64,000 nucleotides of DNA from Aricia agestis (lineage: Eukaryota; Arthropoda; Insecta; Lepidoptera; Lycaenidae). The position numbers and the translations under genes were made by a program. A model generated the notes under the pieces. It made no database searches, had not been told where the DNA came from, and saw only the letters and a program-made list of their open reading frames with translations. Positions 1-11,280 of the stretch are shown in pieces. Each line of letters starts with the position of its first letter. Position 1 is the stretch's first letter. The DNA lies in assembly GCF_905147365.1 (NCBI RefSeq), contig NC_056425.1, forward strand, positions 3,789,501 to 3,853,500, read 5' to 3'.

Positions 1-167
1 TATTATCTCTTCACGCCCAAACCGCCGATTTTGGTGAAATTTAGTATAGAGATAAGTTCTTTTGGTTCCGGGAAAGGACATAGGATACTTTTTATCCCGG
101 TAAAATGTACGGTTGCCGCACGAAAAACAAATTTTGGCTCAGCGGAGTTGCGGGCTTCATCTAGTAT
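1..167 (+). repeat. Partial copy of interspersed repeat family A
   Basis: This stretch carries a block that recurs many times in the window: a 'cctcttcacgcccaaaccgc' segment, then 'ggaaaggacataggatac', 'tttttatcccgg' and 'atgtacggtt', ending in 'gcgggcttcatctagta'. Other copies lie near 1215, 3447, 10135, 22865, 28495, 55008 and 56014. Intact copies start with 'actaatattataaatgcgaaagt'-like sequence followed by a tctg microsatellite. It looks like a non-autonomous lepidopteran repeat; its class was not determined. Confidence 0.6.
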
Positions 168-1214
168 CTAATAATAAATGACTTGACAGCATACTAATAG
201 GAATATTTAGGCAGTGTTTAACTATAATAGCTTTTTAAGGTCCCTTATGTGTCAAGTGTCATTATCATCAAATATATCATTTGTCTGCTATGACTTATGA
301 GACCTTTCAAATGTGCCGGACGAAGACAAGCAGACCTTGTATACAAGGTGTAACAAAACTAAGTGATAATAGTTTAGGGTGTGTATGTGTTCCTTACCTT
401 ATACTTTTCACTGTGAAATTCGAGCTGAAAGAGCTTTTTTAACTTTCGTATAGGAAAATTCATCGCGCTCTGGCGCTAGCCTATACTGTTAGAAATTGTT
501 TAAATAATAATTGTTTACAATCATGATCAATATTTTATTTACTCAGTTTAATTCTCAAATGTTAATTTGTCAACAGTCAAACGAAATGTTAAGCTTAATT
601 AATTATAACTATTATTATACAAATTATTTCATTGATTGTAAAGTCTAGATATTATTTTAAAATTTTATCAAATATTTATAAGGTAGTTGTAAAACTGTTA
701 TATTTAAATGATTTATTTCCGAAAGGTATAAAATATAGGATAGTCGCCATATTGGTGCTCTCATTGCTGTTCCAAACGTCGAACTGACAAGTGTAATTAG
801 TTACCAAAGTATAGTGTATAATAAAAGTATTGATCTGATTTGGGTTTTACTTTTTCAATACAAATCACAAAAAATGGTCTTTCAGCGATGCTACTTTTAC
901 AGTGAACTCTATCCTCTGTAAGGCACCCATACACATCCTAAAGTTTTATTACTTAATTTTATTACACCCCTTATATATTTTTATTAGTAAGGCCTTTCTG
1001 GAACCGTCGTTTTATTTAAGTTTACTTAAACTATTAAGTTAAAATCAAGTTGTATAAAGCGCGAGGCGACATCTAGACTATTTATTTTGTAGTGTATTTT
1101 ATCTGTGTTCTGCTTCCCTGGTAGCACGATCCCTCATTAGTGCTGTTGACTTGGTAAATACAAGTATATTGGTCGTGTAGTACACGATTTAAAGAAACTT
1201 TTAGATTTATTTAT
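168..1214. other. Gene-free AT-rich stretch
   Basis: No coding exon is visible. The sequence is AT-rich with short ORFs only and no recognised repeat ends. Confidence 0.4.
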
Positions 1215-1390
1215 CCATACTAATATTATAAATGCGAAAGTGTATCTGACTGTCTGTTAGACTGTTACCTCTTCACGCCCAAACCGCGGAACAGATTTTG
1301 CTGAAATTTGGTATAGAGATACTGTGAGTCCCGGGAAAGGACATAGGACACTTTTATCTCGGTCCCCGAGCGTTAAAACGAATTTTGTCG
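1215..1390 (+). repeat. Interspersed repeat family A
   Basis: The copy begins with 'ccatactaatattataaatg', runs through a short tctg tract and 'acctcttcacgcccaaacc', and includes the shared 'gggaaaggacataggacac' block. Confidence 0.6.
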
Positions 1391-1454
1391 CAATAGGATT
1401 AGCTAGCCTTTTTATAAACACTTATCAAATTGTAGTGCAATAGTGTTACTATAA

Positions 1455-1724
1455 ATTAGATTGTATTACTTTGTACTCGTAATACTTTTATTCTTTTTAT
1501 GGTTTGACTGTCGTATGATATATGACTTTATTAAAATTTGGTTTAAGAGGATACACCAGGGGCGAGAGAAATTGAAAATAGGTACTTATTTGAAAATGTA
1601 TTGCTGTCTCACCAATCTCAAGTCTCCCACCGCAGAGCGCGATAAAGACAACACGACAAAAGTTCTAATAAAAGAACAGAAAATCTTCGATTCGTTGTCC
1701 GCTGATTCCTTCTCCAAAATTTAA
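1455..1724 (+). CDS. Orphan ORF with one hydrophobic segment, possible exon
   Basis: An open frame of about 90 codons begins without an ATG after an in-frame stop at 1452. It encodes a hydrophobic stretch (YYFVLVILLFFLWF) followed by a basic, then mixed hydrophilic tail ending SADSFSKI. The composition is more protein-like than most ORFs nearby, and a possible splice acceptor (aaattag) precedes it. That acceptor lacks a pyrimidine tract and no partner exon was found. I do not recognise the protein. It may be a terminal exon of an unseen gene, or chance. Confidence 0.2.
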   Translation: MRLYYFVLVILLFFLWFDCRMIYDFIKIWFKRIHQGREKLKIGTYLKMYCCLTNLKSPTAERDKDNTTKVLIKEQKIFDSLSADSFSKI

Positions 1725-2213
1725 CCGATTTGAGTACTTTTTTCATTAAGAATTAAAGCAAGGCTTGAGCTGTGTTCCTATGTTTTATTTTTTTTGTATA
1801 TTCTAGCAAGTTTTGTTTTCTGGGTGTTTGAACACAGAGGAAAATCTGGCCATTTTTTTGGGTTTTTGGACGTTCTTATCTTTTTTAATAATAAAATTAT
1901 GAAAAAAAAGAAAACATAGAGACATGCTTATAGTGGCCATAGATATTCAGGAAAAAAATCATAACTCTACCGGCATTATCCAGGGAGGAAACAGGGGACA
2001 GCGTTTGTATGAAAAAACGGCAGTGTGGACTCCTCTTAATGAAATGTGAATTACGTACGTAGTTTCTATTTTATGTTCCTCTAAAACTTATTTTAATATG
2101 TTTCTCACTTTGTACAATTCCTAGCTTTCAGACGATAAACTTAACTTCCAAATCAGGCTCACTATCTTCGCATCGCCGAACAGGAGCAAAGGACAGTATT
2201 TAGGAACGTCTTA
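1725..2213. other. Gene-free stretch
   Basis: AT-rich sequence without a supported exon or recognised element. Confidence 0.4.
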
Positions 2214-2690
2214 GGGCGATTTCACCAAAGAAATGGAACGCGTTCAAAGCACTCTGAACCGGTTCAAAACGTATAAACGCGATTATAACATCGAAATGCA
2301 TTTCACCAGCATAAACTGAACGCATTCACATCAAATCCTAGTTTTATTTTCTAAACGCCCAAAGTCCGAAGTTTAACGTCATAAAACCCGTTCAAGCCCT
2401 GTCATGGCGGAACGAAAAACATAGACAAAAGAAATGTCAAGATGACAGTTTTGATACATGCGTTGGTTTATATATTGTTTCTTGCTATTTTGTAGTTAAA
2501 TTTACGTGAAAAGGCTTTAAAATGATAAAAACATGTAAAATAATCGCGTGACGTCACGTAAACTTAGATTTAATAATCGCGATCAAAAGAAGTTTGTGAA
2601 ATCCAATCGAAACAAAACGAGATTTAAGTACGTCGCAGCATGAACGCGTTCAATGGGAACTAAGTTTTATGTGTGTTTGGTGAAATCCCA
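2214..2690. mobile_element. MITE-like element with gatttcaccaaa ends
   Basis: The left end reads 'gcgatttcaccaaagaaatg' with 'aacgcgttcaaag' just inside. The right end carries 'gaacgcgttcaatggg' and then 'tttggtgaaatccc', so both the terminal and the subterminal blocks are inverted. The length is about 475 bp and no ORF lies inside. This fits a non-autonomous DNA transposon; exact ends and target duplication were not fixed. Confidence 0.55.
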
Positions 2691-2768
2691 CCGTATGTGC
2701 ATGTTAGATTTCAGTGTCTATCCAAAAAAGTGCAACAAAATCGACCAAGAACGTGTATTTACTATTTA

Positions 2769-2908
2769 GCCCCAGTTTCACCAACGACTGTTAAAGTTAA
2801 CGCTGGAATTAGTATGACGTTACCTCTTTCGATTTTCATATGAATGAAAGAGAAGACATTACATTTTAACAAGCTGTTAACACTAACAGACGTTGGTGAA
2901 ATTGGGGC
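2769..2908. mobile_element. 140-bp Harbinger-like MITE, copy 1
   Basis: The element has inverted ends gccccagtttcaccaacg / cgttggtgaaattggggc and inner inverted blocks (ctgttaaagttaac / gttaacactaacag). It is flanked by TTA on both sides (2766-2768 and 2909-2911). A second copy of exactly the same length lies at 56390-56529. A three-base TWA duplication is typical of PIF/Harbinger elements. Confidence 0.75.
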
Positions 2909-3446
2909 TTAGTCTTATGCGCGTCTCTGTGAGCGTACCCGTTCACTCTTCGCCCCAACAAAAAGGCCCAAAAATCGGTCATTTTTTTCCTCCTATTTTT
3001 TCTGAAGGATCATAAAGGTGAACGCGGCGTGCATGAAGGATTTCCTGTCAAACGTAGTACCATATCTGTAGTCTTGAAATCTTTGTGGTCCTAGTCCTGA
3101 ACTCCTGACCCAATTCAAGTGATCAATACTGCACTGCACTCCTCAACTCGGCGTGCTCTGCATTACTCATGCCCTCCTGGTAGCTGGTACAAAACTCTCA
3201 TCCTTCATGCGCCCCTAGTAGCAATAATAGTACCATTGAATATTCATGGGGAGTCCTCCATTAATTTTCCATGTTTTAAGAAAACACTTTCCAGTTCCAG
3301 CTCATTGTTATTGATGGGTTCCGTACATTGTCGTCGTGCTGTTAATATTATAGTGCAGTGATGTTCAACCTTTTTTACGATGCGACCGCCTGGTATGAAA
3401 AAATATTTCGCGACGCTTTGCTTCTTTATGTACTAGCATGTACTAG
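2909..3446. other. Gene-free stretch
   Basis: An 80-codon ORF at 3119-3361 has no recognisable motif and lies among repeats. No supported gene. Confidence 0.35.
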
Positions 3447-3684
3447 TAGATGACGCTCGGCGCTCGCAACTCCGTTTTGGTTGAGAGGTTAAAAATACGT
3501 TTTTAAAACACGTATTAATTTAACCTTACATTTTTCCGGGGTAGTGTCCTATGTAGGTAGGTACTTTTCCGAGACTCAAAGTATCTCCATGCCAAATTTC
3601 AGCAATATCGGTTCAGCTGTTTGGGCGTGAAGAGGTAATAGACAGACAGACAGGCACACTTTCGCATTTATAATATTAGTATGG
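3447..3684 (-). repeat. Interspersed repeat family A, reverse orientation
   Basis: The copy ends with 'ttcgcatttataatattagt' and 'atgg', the reverse complement of the family A start, preceded by a gaca tract and 'tgaagaggtaatagac'. Confidence 0.6.
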
Positions 3685-4127
3685 AAGTATTGATGTTAAT
3701 AAATACATCCTTCTTAAATTCTCTTGCTTAATAAATCAATGCTTTTAATCCTTATTGTTTTTTTTTTTTACTGAAATAGTTCTATCAATCTCTGGCGACC
3801 CAGAGACCGCAACAGAAGCTTTGCGACCCCTCAGATTAAAAAACACTGTACAGCGGAAAGCCATTGTTGGATACAATGTAGATCCGTGCGTAATTGATAT
3901 TATACATTGTGAAGTGATTTTTAGCTTTTAAACTCAGAGTGCACAATGAGCAACACAAGATCAAGGCAGTCTTGGTATTTCTAGTACAATCTTGGTCTTG
4001 GTTTTGGGTAAATCTGCCGGTTCTCGGTCTTGGTCTTGGTTTTTCTAGTTTTAGGATAGTCGTAGGTAAAAAGTGATATACAAGAGTTTGGGGTGTATGT
4101 GTTCCTTATGTAGACGTATTATTTATA

Positions 4128-4465
4128 CGTGGCAGAGCCATGCTTCGGCACGATTGGGCCGGCTCGACCGGAGAAATACCACGTTCTCACAAAAAACCGG
4201 CATGAAACAACGCTTGCGTTGTGTTTCGCCGAGTGAGTGAGTTTACCGGAGGCCCAATCCCCTGCCCTTATCCCTTCCCTGCCCTCCCCTATTCCCTTCC
4301 CTTCCCATCCCATCCTATTACATCCTAGCCTATTAGCCTATTCCCTCTTAAAAGGCCGGCAACGCACCTGCAGCACTTCTGATGCTGCGAGTGTCCATGG
4401 GCGACTGAAGTTGCTTTCCATCAGGTGACCCGTTTGCTCGTTTGCCCCCTTATGTCATAAAAAAG
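4128..4465 (+). repeat. tRNA-related SINE-like repeat family B
   Basis: Begins 'cgtggcagagccatgcttcg' and continues through 'ggccggctcgaccgg', a B-box-like block. It then has the palindromic cgcttgcgttg region, a pyrimidine-rich ccctaccc tract, 'aggccggcaacgcacctgc' and a 3' end 'gcccccttatgtcataaaa'. Other copies are at 4480-4647, 18473-18705, 21583-21681, 24730-25075, 27012-27323 and 62421-62700. The polymerase III-like box and repeated ends suggest a SINE; the family name was not established. Confidence 0.6.
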
Positions 4466-4479
4466 GAAGAGGGGGGGGG

Positions 4480-4647
4480 GGGGGGGCGTAGGGAAGGGAA
4501 TGGAATAGGGTAGGGGATTGGGCCTCCGGTAAACTCACTCACTCGGCGAAACACAGCGCAAGCGCTGTTTCACGCCGGTTTTCTGTGAGCCCGTGGTATT
4601 TCTCCGGTCGAGCCGGCCCATTCGTGCCGAAGCATGGCTCTCCCACG
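4480..4647 (-). repeat. SINE-like repeat family B, inverted partial copy
   Basis: This is the reverse complement of the 5' half of family B and ends with 'gccgaagcatggctctccca'. It faces the copy at 4128-4465 across a run of about 17 G, so the two form an inverted pair. Confidence 0.6.
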
Positions 4648-7400
4648 TATAACTAGCCTTTGTGGCCTCAATTCATACTCTAACATTATCATTATCTTTT
4701 TTAAAATAACTCCTGTTTCATACTAAAATGACTTTCTCGAAGTGCCTGCGGTAGTAAAGAGTCAAGGTTTTGCAGAAACCAAACAGTTTTCTCATAGTAG
4801 TTTTTGTTTTATTTCTAAATAATAGATCGTGTCTAACAAGTGTCAGTGAGTGAATGTATTCGAAATAGCTCAGTCTAGTATCAAATATGTATACAGTTCA
4901 GTCGAACAACTTGCATCACCATGTTTAAATATAGACCTACATGAGCGTACCCAGGTAGACGCAGGGGGGAGGCAGTTGCTCCCCCCCCCTAGAAGATAAA
5001 ATAAACGGCAATTTTCCTGGCAAGTGGGAATTACAAACGTGTTAGGTACCTACTGCGCAAAAAATGAAGTGTTGAAAACAAACTATCTTTTCAGTGAGAA
5101 AGCTGGAAAAATATTTCAAGTTCTGTAGAACTTTATCCTCCCAATAAATTATTTGTATTGATTAGATGTATCTAATCCATACAAATAATTTATATAATAA
5201 TATTATAATAATAATAATAAATTAGATACATCTAATCCATACAAATAATTTATTGGGAAATTATAATTTTCAGGCGAAAATTAGAACCGAGAACCGACTT
5301 TTAAAGGAAATACCGAACTTAGAAGTAGTTAATAATACTTATTTTAGGGTTCTGTATCCAAAAGGTAAAACGGGACCCTGAGACTTCGATGTCTGTCCGT
5401 CTGTCTGTCTGCAGCCAGGCTGTATCTCAAGAACCGCTATAGATAGACTTCTGAAATTTTCACAGATTGTATAATGTATATTTCTGTTGCCGCTTTAACA
5501 ACAAATACTGAAAACAAAATAAAATTAATATTTTAGGGGATGCCCCATACAACAAACGTAATTTTTGGCCCTTTTTAGACTTCCGTACCCGGAAGTCTAT
5601 TCCGTACCCAAAGGGTGAAAACGGGACCCTATTACTAAGACTTCGATGTCTGTCTGACCGTCTGTCTGTCAGTCTGTCTGTCTCCATGCTGTATCTCAAG
5701 CAGGGAACCCGCTACCATATGTGCAATGTGTGCAATGCACACGGGCGCCAAATCGTCATCTTTATGGGCGCCAAAACCAAGGACCCAAAAAATTTGCCTA
5801 AAGGGTCGCCATTGAAATCCTTATTTTGCACACAGGCGCCAGTAGCCCTTACGGGGGCCCTGATCTCAAGTACCGCCATAGCTAGAGTTCTGAAATTTTC
5901 ACAGATTGTGTAGGTATATCTGTTGCTGCTATAACAACAAATACTAAAAACAAAATAAAATTAATATTTAAACGTGATTTTTTTGGCCTTTTTTGGCCTT
6001 TTTTGCCCGATAACAATAATGGCATCAGGATTTTTACAAAGCCATTAATTATATGTCTAGTTCAATATTTAACAATAATATTACAATAATATAAAAAAAT
6101 TTAGGGGGGCTCCGATACAACAATTTTTGGTCTGTTTGCTCTACAATTACAGTACGGAATCCTCCGTGCGCGAGTTCGACTTGGCCGACGCACTTGGCCG
6201 ATTTTTAATTGATATTAATAATGGCAACATGTAGGTACTTGAAATATTCACTGAATCCCCAATTATATGTGTACTTTAATATTAAATAATAAAATTAAAA
6301 TAAAATAAATATTTAAGAGGGGCTCCCATACAAAAACAATTTTTGGCCTATTTTGTCTCTATAACAGTACGGAACCCTTCGTGCGCGAGTCCGACTCGCA
6401 CTTGGCCGATTATTTATATTTTATACGAGCTTTTGCTCGCGGCTTCGCTCGCGTTAAGAAGTATATACAAACTTTCAACCCCTATTTGAACCCCTTGGGG
6501 TTGGAATTTATCAAAATCCTTTCTTGTATGGGTTAAGATTACATCTATACATCTATATATTACATACATTACACATTACTACACATACATACTACATTAT
6601 ACTTCCATATAAGTCTGTTTGTAATATTGAAAGAACCGTTTTTGACTACATGCATACGAATGTATACACACTACATACACCAAAACAACATTTTTTTACA
6701 ATTTTTGTCTGTATGTCTGTCTGTCTGTCTGTTTGTTCCGGCTAATCTCTGAAATGGCTGGAGCGATTTTGACGGGACTTTTTTTGGCGGATAGCTGATG
6801 TAGTAAGGAATAACTTAGGCTACTTTTTAACCAACAACAAGGAGGAGGACATATTTTTACTTTTTTTATTTTTTACCTATGTATTTTACATCTTGTTGAC
6901 GCGGACGAAGTCGCGGGTAACAGCTAGTACATATATAAATAATAATATTTTATATTATGTAAGTTTGATTTGTTATTTCACTACATACTATAAAACAAAG
7001 TCGTCATATTATATAAATTCAAAACTCGTGCTCTTAGAAAAACATAGTAAACTCATCCCATTAGTGATTAAGGAAACAATCTGTAATCGGCTTTGTTAAA
7101 ACAACATGAGCTCATATTGTAAAATGTTAAACCTTTTAATTGATTCATGGAAATCGCCTGATGGAAAATGGTAAAGCATTTCCTCTTTCCTTATAATATA
7201 CAAAGAGCATTCGCCATTTTTATTTAGCTACTTACTTTAAAACTTATAATGCTTATTACATAATTATCTGTACAAATAAATATTAATTTTAAATTTTCTT
7301 AGCCTCTCGACTTGGCTAATATTAGATCTAGAAATCTTGATTCTTGAAATGTTTGTGGAAGTCCAGGGAAGGTTAATATTAAAAGGAAAGTGATACGAAG
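4648..7400. other. Repeat-rich intergenic stretch
   Basis: No host exon is supported. The stretch holds an inverted/direct repeat of 'attagatacatctaatcc' type sequence (5160-5260). It also holds two or three partial copies of a repeat with 'gtacccaaagggt', 'ccgtctgtctgtc', 'ctgtatctcaag' and 'gtgcgcgagt..gactcgcacttggccga' blocks (about 5340-5640, 5870-6190, 6290-6410), and a copy of a repeat ending 'gacgaagtcgcgggtaacag' (about 6700-6930). ORFs here are fragments of these repeats. Confidence 0.5.
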
Positions 7401-7512
7401 TGCGCCGAAGAGGGCGACTAATCCAAGAAATCAAACATCGTCCTTCTCTCTTCACACTCACGCCCGTCTTTCATATGCTAGGTGAAAAAGGACGACGCGG
7501 AATCATCGCCAA
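7400..7512 (+). other. Candidate 5' UTR exon of fdl
   Basis: The first fdl coding exon opens with a splice acceptor at 11261, so at least one non-coding exon must lie upstream. The only strong candidate seen is this less AT-rich segment, which ends in a consensus donor (ccaa|gtaagt at 7513). The upstream limit is a guess, and RNA evidence is lacking. Confidence 0.3.
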
Positions 7513-7513
7513 G

Positions 7514-10500
7514 TAAGTTTTTTCTTAATAACTCGATAAATATTAAATATACAACATTTTAAAAATCCGCCAGGTCAGTGTCTCAATGATAGAATTTTAT
7601 ACAATATATTAAAATATTAACTTAGTTAAATGCACGGTGGCAATTAGTGAAAATTAGATGCACTTTTTTGCTTTTTTTCTATCGAGAAAATTTAAAGCAT
7701 TCGTGTTTTCGCTCAGTTCAAATCCTTGGAAGTATAATGTAGTATGTATGTGTAGAAAATGAAAGAATTCGGGGCTTATTTTTAAGTATAAAACTGAATT
7801 ATAAAATCAACAATTATTTTGGGTTAGTCGCCACCTTAAATAATAATTAAGTATCTAAAAACCTAGTTAATATAGTGTCGTACGAAAATACCGCACTTGT
7901 TCGGGATAAAAACTGTACCTATTTTGTATTATTTCTATAAAATGTGGCCTATATGTCCACTTTACAGAGGCCAAAATACTAGCCATGCAAAATTTGATGA
8001 AAACCCGTTAGAAGTTTTGCATTGCAGTTTAATTAAAGTTTTATTTGGAGTATAACCCGACTTACGTTATAAAACTTTTAAGTTTTTACTATTTTGATAC
8101 CTCTCTCTCTTCAAGGAACTAATTTGTCATTTCATGATAGAAGTTATAAAAATCTTTCATTAAATCCGAGATGTGGTTGAAAAATTAAGCCTTCGCCGGG
8201 GCTCATAACTTTGATGTGGTCTCGTAAACCGACGGGATCAAAACACCGATTCTACTTTTCTGGTCCCACATTAATACAGCTTCGTTGCAGTGTGTTTATT
8301 ATTATATAGTATTGTTCCTATCAAACAATATTCTTCAAGAATATTGAAGAATCTTCAATATGCTTCAGTCTCCTGTAAACGCCAATCGACAGATTAGAGT
8401 CTTGACCAATGTTAATAAACAGCTTAAATTCAGTGTGAACTTTATAAAGACGTTTCTTTTTTGAGTTTTAACCAATCAGAACGGGTTTTACGTTGGTTTG
8501 AAGTTCACAAGTTTGACGTTTATCATACAGAAGTCAAAAATTGAAACAGGGTCTGTGGACCAGGGAAGCTGTTATAATATTGGCTTCATTGAATCAGGGT
8601 ACTGGTCATCACTAGTGATACGAGAATTTAGATTTTACATTTTAGATACATCTTACTGTGATTGCACTATAGCATAGCATGGAGTACACCCACTCACTGG
8701 CAATTCGCGTTGGTGCGGTCGTAACTTTTAACCGACTTCTAGAAAGAGGCGGAGGTTCTATGTTCGGATATAGGTATTTATTTTTCAGACAAAGTCCTTT
8801 TTGTCGTGTCTACTGAATTTAGGTTCCATAGGATTCAGGGTCATTAATTCAGGAACCTACATTCAGGATCTTACATTCAGGGACCTTAGTTCAGTGTAGC
8901 TTTAAGTTTTATCACTTCTTTATGTAGACAATCTATATATTAACGAGACGTTCCGCGCGGCTTCGCCCGCGTAAATTAGATATTTCACAGACAAATAATT
9001 AGTCCACAAAAAATATCCTATGACCCTTCACGTGGTCTACTTCTTATCTGTGCCAAATAACATAAAAATTGGTCCAATAGTTCGTGAGATAAGCCCTTTT
9101 GATTGACAAGCCAATACTTACAAATCTACATTTCACATTTCTTTCAGCCATATCTTTTCACTGACAGTGTATTTTTGATTGCGGTCTGGTTATAATGATT
9201 CAGTATTTAATAGACAATTTTTCTATATAGGTAGGTCCCTTTAGTAGTGAAAATTTGGACCAGACTCCATACATTTTAAAACTTAAAACATATTCCTTTG
9301 AAACTTATAATTTAATTTTTTATTTGAGGTCGAATTTCGACCATTGGACCATCTCTAGTATGTAGATAAATCATCCATTTCAGCACAATTGCATCGATGA
9401 TGATTCTTGTAACTTCAAAAGTGGATGAATGTAGTGTGAATGCTCATCGTTAGGTACCGAAACATCGAATAGAAAAACAAGAAGATGCGATATTGAGCGA
9501 CCTAAAAGCCTTCGCGTCTAGGGGTTACCAGGGTTACCGACTTTTTACTTTTCGGGTTCCGTACCCAAAGGGTAAAAACGAAACCTTATAGCATGCTAGC
9601 ATTATTAAGACGTCGTCATCTGCCTTTCAAGAAAACCGCGATAATGAGACAGTGAAAAATTTTATTTATTAATAAGTAATTAAATTAACTATGTATTTTA
9701 GTTGCCGTTGTAACAATAAATACTAAAAACAAAATAAACAACATATTTAGGGCTCCTAGTCAATGATGAATGAATGTCATTTTTGACAATTTTCGCTCAA
9801 CTTCAATGAATGGTACGGAACCCTTCGTGCTCGAGTCCGACTCGCATTTTCCCAATTTTTCACAAGCAATATCTCTTGGCTGTCATCCCTGCACTAACGC
9901 GCGCAGGAATAGACTCGGAGGTGTCGTCTAACAGAACTATTTATCTATCATACCTTTGTTTGAAGTGCAGGAAATATCTATTTACGGTTTTGTGTGCCAA
10001 AAAGGATGTTTTCTAATTGCCACATTTATCAGCAAGCACGCGACGTACGCCGCCGCATTTCGTGTACTATGCGGTGCGTTCGACGCGTACGGCGCAACAC
10101 GTACAAGAAATTCTTTAATCTTTTATCGCGTGAGAGCCGAAAATCTTTTCGGGATGAATAGTATCCTATACTCCTTTCCCGGGTCTAAGTATTTGGATAA
10201 GTACCAAATTTCATCAAATTCGGTTCCGCGGCTTAAGCGTGAAGAGGTAACAGACAGACATACGCATTTATAATATTAGTATGGACATGCCTACACCAAC
10301 TCATAAAGTTAATATACCTAGCGGAATAGAGAAACAAAGGCCTGAGCAAGGGAGATGTCACTATCAGTAACACTGCGTGGTAAAAAGAGACGTGAGATAC
10401 ATTATAGCAGCACTCTTTTTTTGACGTCCAGTTGGCACGTGCCGCACGTTGACAATTTAATCTCATAGAATTCATGTTCAATCATGCTTGTGTAAATGTA

Positions 10501-11261
10501 TTACGTACACATATTTTTCACACAGATGAAAACCAATTTTGGTGACGTTTGACAGCTCGAGATTGTTGCTCTATTCCGCTAGGAAGATTAACTTTATGAC
10601 ACCAACTACTAACCTACCACTTAGAATTATTTATATTTAAATTAAACATAAGTATAAAACATAAGCTGAAGCTTATTTAGCTTTACTTATTCCTTTTCGT
10701 TCGTAACTAAGTCGCGTGTTCAGACATCGCTAGAGTCGTCAGGGACAGGTGCAGACAAATTGCCTAGGACATAGGTCATGCGAATGCGAAAAATACGAAG
10801 CTATGCATGCGAAAAATACGAAGCTATGCATTATTTATTCAAACAAAACATAAGAGGTTTCCATAGCTCATTCTGGAATAATATTGTATGTTAATTTATG
10901 TCGACAATGTTTTAAGGGGCAAGTTGCCTTTATTATTTTTACAGTTTGCACTAATATGTCTCAAAATATTCAGCGAAAATCAATGCCCAATGAATGAAAT
11001 CGCAATAGAATGTGTGCGTTCTAGTTTGTCGTAAATTGTATTTTACGACATTTATAACCAGCTCTGGATTTATGTATAAGCAATATAGGTCATGGCCTAT
11101 AGACGGCAGCGTGCTGTGGCGTCCTAGGGGGGGCGGCAGAATTCCTACATAGGGGCGGCAAAATTAAAGTGGCCTTAAAGCCAATAAAAATATAAATCTA
11201 TTTAAATCAATCAATAATTTATATAATTCAACATACTAACACTAGGCATTGTATTTTCCAG
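7514..11261. other. Gene-free stretch, probably 5' intron of fdl
   Basis: No coding exon is visible. It contains repeat fragments: one near 8930-9110 ('cgcggcttcgcccgcgtaaa'), one near 9545-9850 ('gggttccgtacccaaagggt' to 'gtccgactcgca') and a reversed family A copy (10135-10286). If the 7.4 kb exon is real this is fdl intron sequence. Confidence 0.35.
10135..10286 (-). repeat. Interspersed repeat family A, reverse orientation
   Basis: Ends 'cgcatttataatattagtat' and contains 'cttaagcgtgaagaggtaac', the reverse of the family A start. Confidence 0.5.
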
Positions 11262-11280
11262 GTGGAACATCCCGCTAGCA

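Noticed and set aside
5160..5260. Possible CRISPR-like array of repeated taatccatacaaataattta
   Set aside because: Only two or three AT-rich copies with irregular spacing in a eukaryotic genome; simple local duplication.
9956..10273. 105-codon ORF
   Set aside because: Its second half is a reversed copy of repeat family A; the remainder shows no motif.
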